A stretch of DNA of 64,000 nt from Streptococcaceae bacterium ESL0687 (GTDB lineage: Bacteria > Bacillota > Bacilli > Lactobacillales > Streptococcaceae): NCBI GenBank assembly GCA_029392475.1, contig CP113940.1, forward strand, positions 992,001 through 1,056,000. The letters run 5' to 3'. The notes below the pieces were generated by a model that worked only from the letters and a program-made list of their open reading frames with translations, was not told the origin of the DNA and searched no databases. How positions within the stretch are numbered: the stretch's first letter is position 1; the number at the start of each line of letters is the position of its first letter. Both the position numbers and the translations under genes were made by a program. Positions 60,472 through 64,000 of this stretch are shown one piece after another.

Positions 60472-61512
60472 CTACTCACCTATCAGTCTAGTGTGGCTAA
60501 TTCTTTCAAACCACAATCTTTTAGAGCCATTTATCCAGGCTAAAATTAAATCTAAAAACTCAATTAAAAAAAGAGACAAACTTACCATAAGTTCCACATA
60601 AATTTCCGGTAACTTGGTCGAATCACTGGCCCCTAATCTATCCAAAAAATAAAAGATTAAAAGAAGGGGGATAAAATTGCAGGTCATAAAAACTAGCCTC
60701 AAGAAAATTCGGAAACGATTATTTCCTTCAATAGAGATCTTAACCAAATGTTGCCCCAAACTTCCTTTTAATAAAAAAGGTATCAAAAGAAAAACAAGTA
60801 AGTAAGCCTGGTAAGTCCTAAGAAAAAGGCAAAGGAGACCAAAAATCATCCCGTCAATAACTAGGCCAGTAAACCTCCTAGTAAATGTTACCTTTGAATT
60901 ATCAAAGTTATTTTTATCAAGTTTGGGTAGGAAACCTTCTATCAATCTGGTAAAACTATAGCCAAGTATGGCTCCCGTGGTGTTTAAAAGAAGGTCATCC
61001 ACATCAAAAAGCCTGTAAGGTCTTGGATAATAGCCAAAGAGGGCTGACCGCTGAATCAATTCAAAGGATAAGGTTAAAAGAAAACTATAAACTAAACTTG
61101 ACCAAAATTTTTTCCTAAAAAGATAGGCCAAGTAAAAACCAAAGGGAAGGGTTAAAAGCACATTAAAAAATGGTTGAAAGAAGGTCCAATGTTTTAAGGC
61201 AGCTAACCAGGTTGATTTATCCGTTAAAACAAAGGGGCTATATTCCTTGAAATATTCTACAAAGGCAAAGAGATGGAGGTTCTCCTTAGGTCCTATCATC
61301 TTTTTAACCTCTTCAAGACTTGGCAGAGGAAAGATTGTCAGGGCATAAGCACAAAGAATATAAAGGATGAAAGAAAAGGTAACTAAAAGCTTCCAAGATC
61401 CAACCCCACCCTTTTTGCGGTATTGAATGACAAAATAAGGAAGAATGGCCAAAAGGGCAACCCCAAAAAAGGCCATGACTCCGATTTGAATTGGCTCAAT
61501 ATAAAGATTCAT
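60472..61512 (-). CDS. VanZ-family / RDD-domain membrane protein
   Basis: 346-residue membrane protein with two parts: an N-terminal VanZ-like domain (about 1-190, with NVLLTLPFGFYLAYLFRK and DVDDLLLNTTGAILGY) and a C-terminal RDD-like domain (about 205-335, starting FTRRFTGLVIDGMIFGLL, with GQHLVKI). VanZ proteins give low-level glycopeptide tolerance in some species; RDD domains are of unclear, perhaps transport, role. It leads directly into the BceRS-like pair, so it may belong to an envelope-stress unit. Confidence 0.8.
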   Translation of the reverse strand: MNLYIEPIQIGVMAFFGVALLAILPYFVIQYRKKGGVGSWKLLVTFSFILYILCAYALTIFPLPSLEEVKKMIGPKENLHLFAFVEYFKEYSPFVLTDKSTWLAALKHWTFFQPFFNVLLTLPFGFYLAYLFRKKFWSSLVYSFLLTLSFELIQRSALFGYYPRPYRLFDVDDLLLNTTGAILGYSFTRLIEGFLPKLDKNNFDNSKVTFTRRFTGLVIDGMIFGLLCLFLRTYQAYLLVFLLIPFLLKGSLGQHLVKISIEGNNRFRIFLRLVFMTCNFIPLLLIFYFLDRLGASDSTKLPEIYVELMVSLSLFLIEFLDLILAWINGSKRLWFERISHTRLIGE

Positions 61513-61520
61513 ACTTCCTC

Positions 61521-62072
61521 CTACTTATAGTAGATAATAATTGAAAGCTTAAGAACTCCCTCTCCCAGGTTAGTATAAGTATGTGCTTCCTTGGCATCAA
61601 AGGAAATAACATCATCACAAGAAAGCTCGTAGCTTTCCCCTGCAACTGTCATTAAAAGGTCTCCTTCAAGAACCATTAAATACTCCTCTGTATTTAAGGA
61701 ATGACCAACTGAGGTATGGCTAACCCCTTCTTCAATCTCCATTTGAAAATAGTCAAAATTTCGATCAGCATTTTCCCCGTAGTAAAAAAAGAGGGAAATC
61801 TTGTCATTATTAATCTTTTGAATGGAAGTTTCAGACTTTCTAATAACCCTGACACTTTCCTCCGTATTTTCCTCTAAAAGGGCAGTATAGGGAATATTTA
61901 GGCCACTACAGATCTTCCAAATGGTATTTATTGTCGGATTAGTCTCTCCATTTTCAATCTGAGAAAGCATACCCTTACTGATGGTTGACAGGTCTGACAG
62001 ACTAGCAAGAGAGATACCCTTTGAAGCTCTGATTCTCTTTAAATTTTTACCTATTATCTTATTGATATCCAC
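61521..62072 (-). CDS. XRE-cupin transcriptional regulator
   Basis: 183-residue regulator with an N-terminal HTH_3 domain (LKRIRASKGISLASLSDLSTISKGMLSQIE region, about 12-40) and a C-terminal cupin (about 110-180, HTSVGHSLNTEEYLMVLEGD). The GTG at 62072 has GGGAG with a 6-nt spacer, better than the ATG at 62090. It is divergent from azlCD and likely controls it; the cupin would bind the effector. Confidence 0.88.
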   Translation of the reverse strand: MDINKIIGKNLKRIRASKGISLASLSDLSTISKGMLSQIENGETNPTINTIWKICSGLNIPYTALLEENTEESVRVIRKSETSIQKINNDKISLFFYYGENADRNFDYFQMEIEEGVSHTSVGHSLNTEEYLMVLEGDLLMTVAGESYELSCDDVISFDAKEAHTYTNLGEGVLKLSIIIYYK

Positions 62073-62093
62073 GAAATTCTCCCAATGCATATA

Positions 62094-62150
62094 TTGACAA
62101 TTCTTTTATTTTTAATATAATAAACATTAAGTTTTGTTTATTAAACAAAA
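62094..62150 (+). promoter_or_regulatory. azlCD promoter with palindromic operator candidate
   Basis: TTGACA (62094-62099), 16-nt spacer, TATAAT (62116-62121). Just beyond the expected start point is a perfect 19-bp palindrome TTTTGTTTA-T-TAAACAAAA (62132-62150), well placed as an operator for the divergent XRE-cupin regulator. The leader to azlC is about 145 nt. Confidence 0.72.
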
Positions 62151-62273
62151 GTCTTATATCTTTAATCGATTTTATTTACCTTAATTATAGAGTTTTAAGC
62201 CCTAATAAGCAAATTAGCTACAGGAATCCTTTCCTCCAAATAAAAATAGAAAGTTTACAAAAGGAATCATATA

Positions 62274-62981
62274 ATGAATAATCTACTTGATTTCAAATCA
62301 GGAATTAAAGAAACCCTACCAACGGTCTTTGGTTTCATTGGTGTAGGTCTGGCTTTTGGAATCATTGGTCATGCTGCCCACCTGTCAGTTCTTTTAGTTG
62401 GACTGATGTCAGCCCTAGTTTATGCTGGGGGTGCACAATTTATTGCAGTTAGCATGCTTGCTGCGGGAAGTCCTATCATCCCAATCATCCTTTCAACCTT
62501 TTTAATTAACTCCCGGATGATTTTAATGAGCATGACCCTTGCCCCTTATTTTAAGGAAGAAAGCTTAATTAAAAATATAAGCATCGGTAGCCTCCTAACT
62601 GATGAGAGTTTTGCCCTTGCTGTTAATAAGTTAAATTTTACTGGCAATAAATTATCCTTTGATTGGCTTAATGCTTCCAATTTAATCGCCTATTTTGTTT
62701 GGTTTTTATCAAGCATTGCAGGTGCCCTCCTTGGAGGATTTATTGAAAATCCCGATAAATTAGGACTTGATTTTGCCATTGTTGCCATGTTTATTGGACT
62801 TTTATACCTGCAAGTAATCTTTGATCAGACCATGGTTAAAAGCTTACAGATTATTGTCATTCTTTTGACACTGGTACTAGTTTATTTGGGTCTTATCTTT
62901 CTTCCGTCATCTCTTTTAATCATCTTTGTTACAGTAATCTCATGTGGAATTGGAGTGTTTCTTAAAAATGCCTTCTTTTAA
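62274..62981 (+). CDS. azlC: Branched-chain amino acid exporter large subunit AzlC
   Basis: 235-residue membrane protein of the AzlC family with about 6-7 helices (start GIKETLPTVFGFIGVGLAFGI; QFIAVSMLAAGSP). It exports branched-chain amino acids or analogues together with AzlD. AAAGGA before the ATG. Confidence 0.93.
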   Translation: MNNLLDFKSGIKETLPTVFGFIGVGLAFGIIGHAAHLSVLLVGLMSALVYAGGAQFIAVSMLAAGSPIIPIILSTFLINSRMILMSMTLAPYFKEESLIKNISIGSLLTDESFALAVNKLNFTGNKLSFDWLNASNLIAYFVWFLSSIAGALLGGFIENPDKLGLDFAIVAMFIGLLYLQVIFDQTMVKSLQIIVILLTLVLVYLGLIFLPSSLLIIFVTVISCGIGVFLKNAFF

Positions 62982-63294
62982 TTATGTTCTTTTAACCATC
63001 CTAGGTTGTGCCCTAGTAACCTGGCTTTCAAGAGTTCTACCCTTTATCTTATTAAAGAATTTTGACCTGCCAAAGGCTGTTAGCGAATATCTATCTTTTG
63101 TTCCCATAGTAATTATGTCAGCCCTTTGGTTTAATAGCCTCTTTGTTCAAAAACTTGGTCACCTGCCAAGTCTTAACCAGGAAAACCTACTGGCTTCTCT
63201 ACCAACTGTTCTAGCAGCAATTATTAGTAAAAGCCTCTTGGTCACTGTCATTATTGGGGTCATATCCCTTGCCCTTATCAGGATGACCATGTAA
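62968..63294 (+). CDS. azlD: Branched-chain amino acid exporter small subunit AzlD
   Basis: About 108-residue membrane protein (three to four helices) of the AzlD family, with TWLSRVLPFILLKN near 20. The ATG at 62968 lies inside the end of azlC (about 14 bp overlap). A GGAG at 62952 is 12 nt away, so a GTG at 62944 is possible too. Confidence 0.9.
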   Translation: MPSFNYVLLTILGCALVTWLSRVLPFILLKNFDLPKAVSEYLSFVPIVIMSALWFNSLFVQKLGHLPSLNQENLLASLPTVLAAIISKSLLVTVIIGVISLALIRMTM

Positions 63295-63322
63295 AAAAAG
63301 CCTATCTGTAGATAGGCTTTTT
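63295..63322. terminator. Bidirectional terminator
   Basis: AAAAAGCCTATC, loop TGTA, GATAGGCTTTTT. It ends azlD and the permease gene. Confidence 0.9.
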
Positions 63323-63327
63323 GCTAT

Positions 63328-64000
63328 TTAATTTCTTTCAACTATGTTGTAGTAAACTTTTGATGTTAGTTTGTAGATTAGGTAGTAGACTACAGCCACA
63401 ACTAAAATTGTAATTAAACTTACCATAAGAATTAAATTACCATTTGTTACACCAAAGATGGCAAGTAATTTTTTAATCATGATAAAGGCAAAGGCAAAGT
63501 GGGTAATAGCAAGGGCTATTGGCATGAAGAAGACCATAACAACTTGACTCTTAATAGTTGAAGCAACTTCTTCTTTTGATAGTCCAACCTCTTGAAGAAT
63601 CTTAAAGTTACGTTTATCCTGAGCACCTTCTGATACTTGCTTGTAGTAGATGATTAGAGCAGCACCAAGAATGAAGGTTACACCAAGGGTAAATCCGATA
63701 AAGAGGAAGCTTCCAGTAAATTCATTCATACTTGCTTTAAGATCTGACTTGTAAGCCATAGTTAAATTACTTTGTCCTGTTCCTTGTTGAACAGCCTTGA
63801 CATTTCTTTCAAATTCTTCCTTGAAGGTTGCTTGATCCTGGCTTGAAACATTTGTAAATCCTTGCATGCTTGCAAGCATTAGACTAAATGAACCTGTACT
63901 TGCTCCAAGCTCCTCATTCTTCTCATTAGAAGCATTAACAAAGTTATTTAAAGCTTCTTCAGTTGGGAAAATAAGGTAGAAACTGTTAACACCTGACATT
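63328..64000 (-). CDS. FtsX-like (BceB-type) ABC transporter permease, C-terminal part (cut by window edge)
   Basis: The visible 223 or more residues are the C-terminal portion of a BceB/FtsX-like permease: part of the outside domain, a helix near 95-118 (FLFIGFTLGVTFILGAALI), the cytoplasmic YYKQVSEGAQDKRNFKILQEVGLSKEEV (ends YYKQVSEG and GLSKEEV), then two more helices. The true start is beyond the right edge; the Met at 63999 is only an internal residue. Such permeases detect and clear peptide antibiotics with a BceRS-type system, like the one at 58.9-60.5 kb. Confidence 0.85.
   Translation of the reverse strand, partial: MSGVNSFYLIFPTEEALNNFVNASNEKNEELGASTGSFSLMLASMQGFTNVSSQDQATFKEEFERNVKAVQQGTGQSNLTMAYKSDLKASMNEFTGSFLFIGFTLGVTFILGAALIIYYKQVSEGAQDKRNFKILQEVGLSKEEVASTIKSQVVMVFFMPIALAITHFAFAFIMIKKLLAIFGVTNGNLILMVSLITILVVAVVYYLIYKLTSKVYYNIVERN

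Overview
The window comes from a low-GC Gram-positive bacterium of the Streptococcaceae (Lactococcus, Streptococcus, Floricoccus and relatives). The evidence is a preQ1-II riboswitch in front of queT, the man-type PTS followed by the DUF956 gene (manO) and serS, murA followed by an epuA-like gene, a delta subunit of RNA polymerase, MecA, a fused mannose EIIAB protein, an insert-bearing type I methionine aminopeptidase, and strong GGAGG ribosome sites with frequent extended -10 promoters. The genus cannot be decided from sequence alone. No rRNA, tRNA, prophage, transposase or CRISPR array was seen.

Layout. 1-6 kb: a type I restriction-modification operon (hsdR-hsdM-hsdS; hsdS runs off the left edge). 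6-13 kb: mixed single genes (Nudix hydrolase, CrtC/AttH lipocalin-like protein, a CcpA-controlled beta-glucoside-type PTS, a DUF4767-like lipoprotein, a DUF4865 protein, an S66 peptidase, a small membrane protein). 13.4-15.4 kb: an accessory insertion. A gene for a secreted ETX/MTX2-type (aerolysin-like) pore-forming protein lies between the intact end of sufB and a displaced, decayed 211-bp copy of the sufB 3' end that still has its own terminator. 15-20 kb: sufCDSUB iron-sulphur assembly operon. 20-31 kb: envelope and housekeeping genes (wecA/tagO, mecA, aspartokinase, rpoE, tig, murA-epuA, spx, queT, gtrA, brkB). 32-44 kb: map, peptide transporter, flavodoxin, BI-1, a TrmH-family methyltransferase, acylphosphatase, yidC, tkt, glyQS with a T-box.

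44.5-44.8 kb holds a tandem array of 48-bp units directly behind the glyQS promoter. 45-50 kb: ylxM-ffh, a kinase-less PAS membrane protein, a LapA-like protein, a GntR regulator coupled to an aromatic-acid-exporter-like gene, and rpsT. 50-54 kb: trmL-phosphatase-recD2 with a two-hairpin leader in front of trmL. 54-59 kb: the man PTS operon with two cre-like sites, manO, and serS under a second T-box. 59-64 kb: a BceRS-like two-component system behind a VanZ-RDD protein, azlCD with a divergent XRE-cupin regulator and a palindromic operator candidate, and the end of a BceB-like permease cut by the right edge.

Most genes are core metabolism and look intact. The most unusual content is the pore-forming-protein insertion at sufB with its hairpin-rich upstream region, the 48-bp array, the trmL leader, and two genes that appear to be transcribed as leaderless mRNAs.
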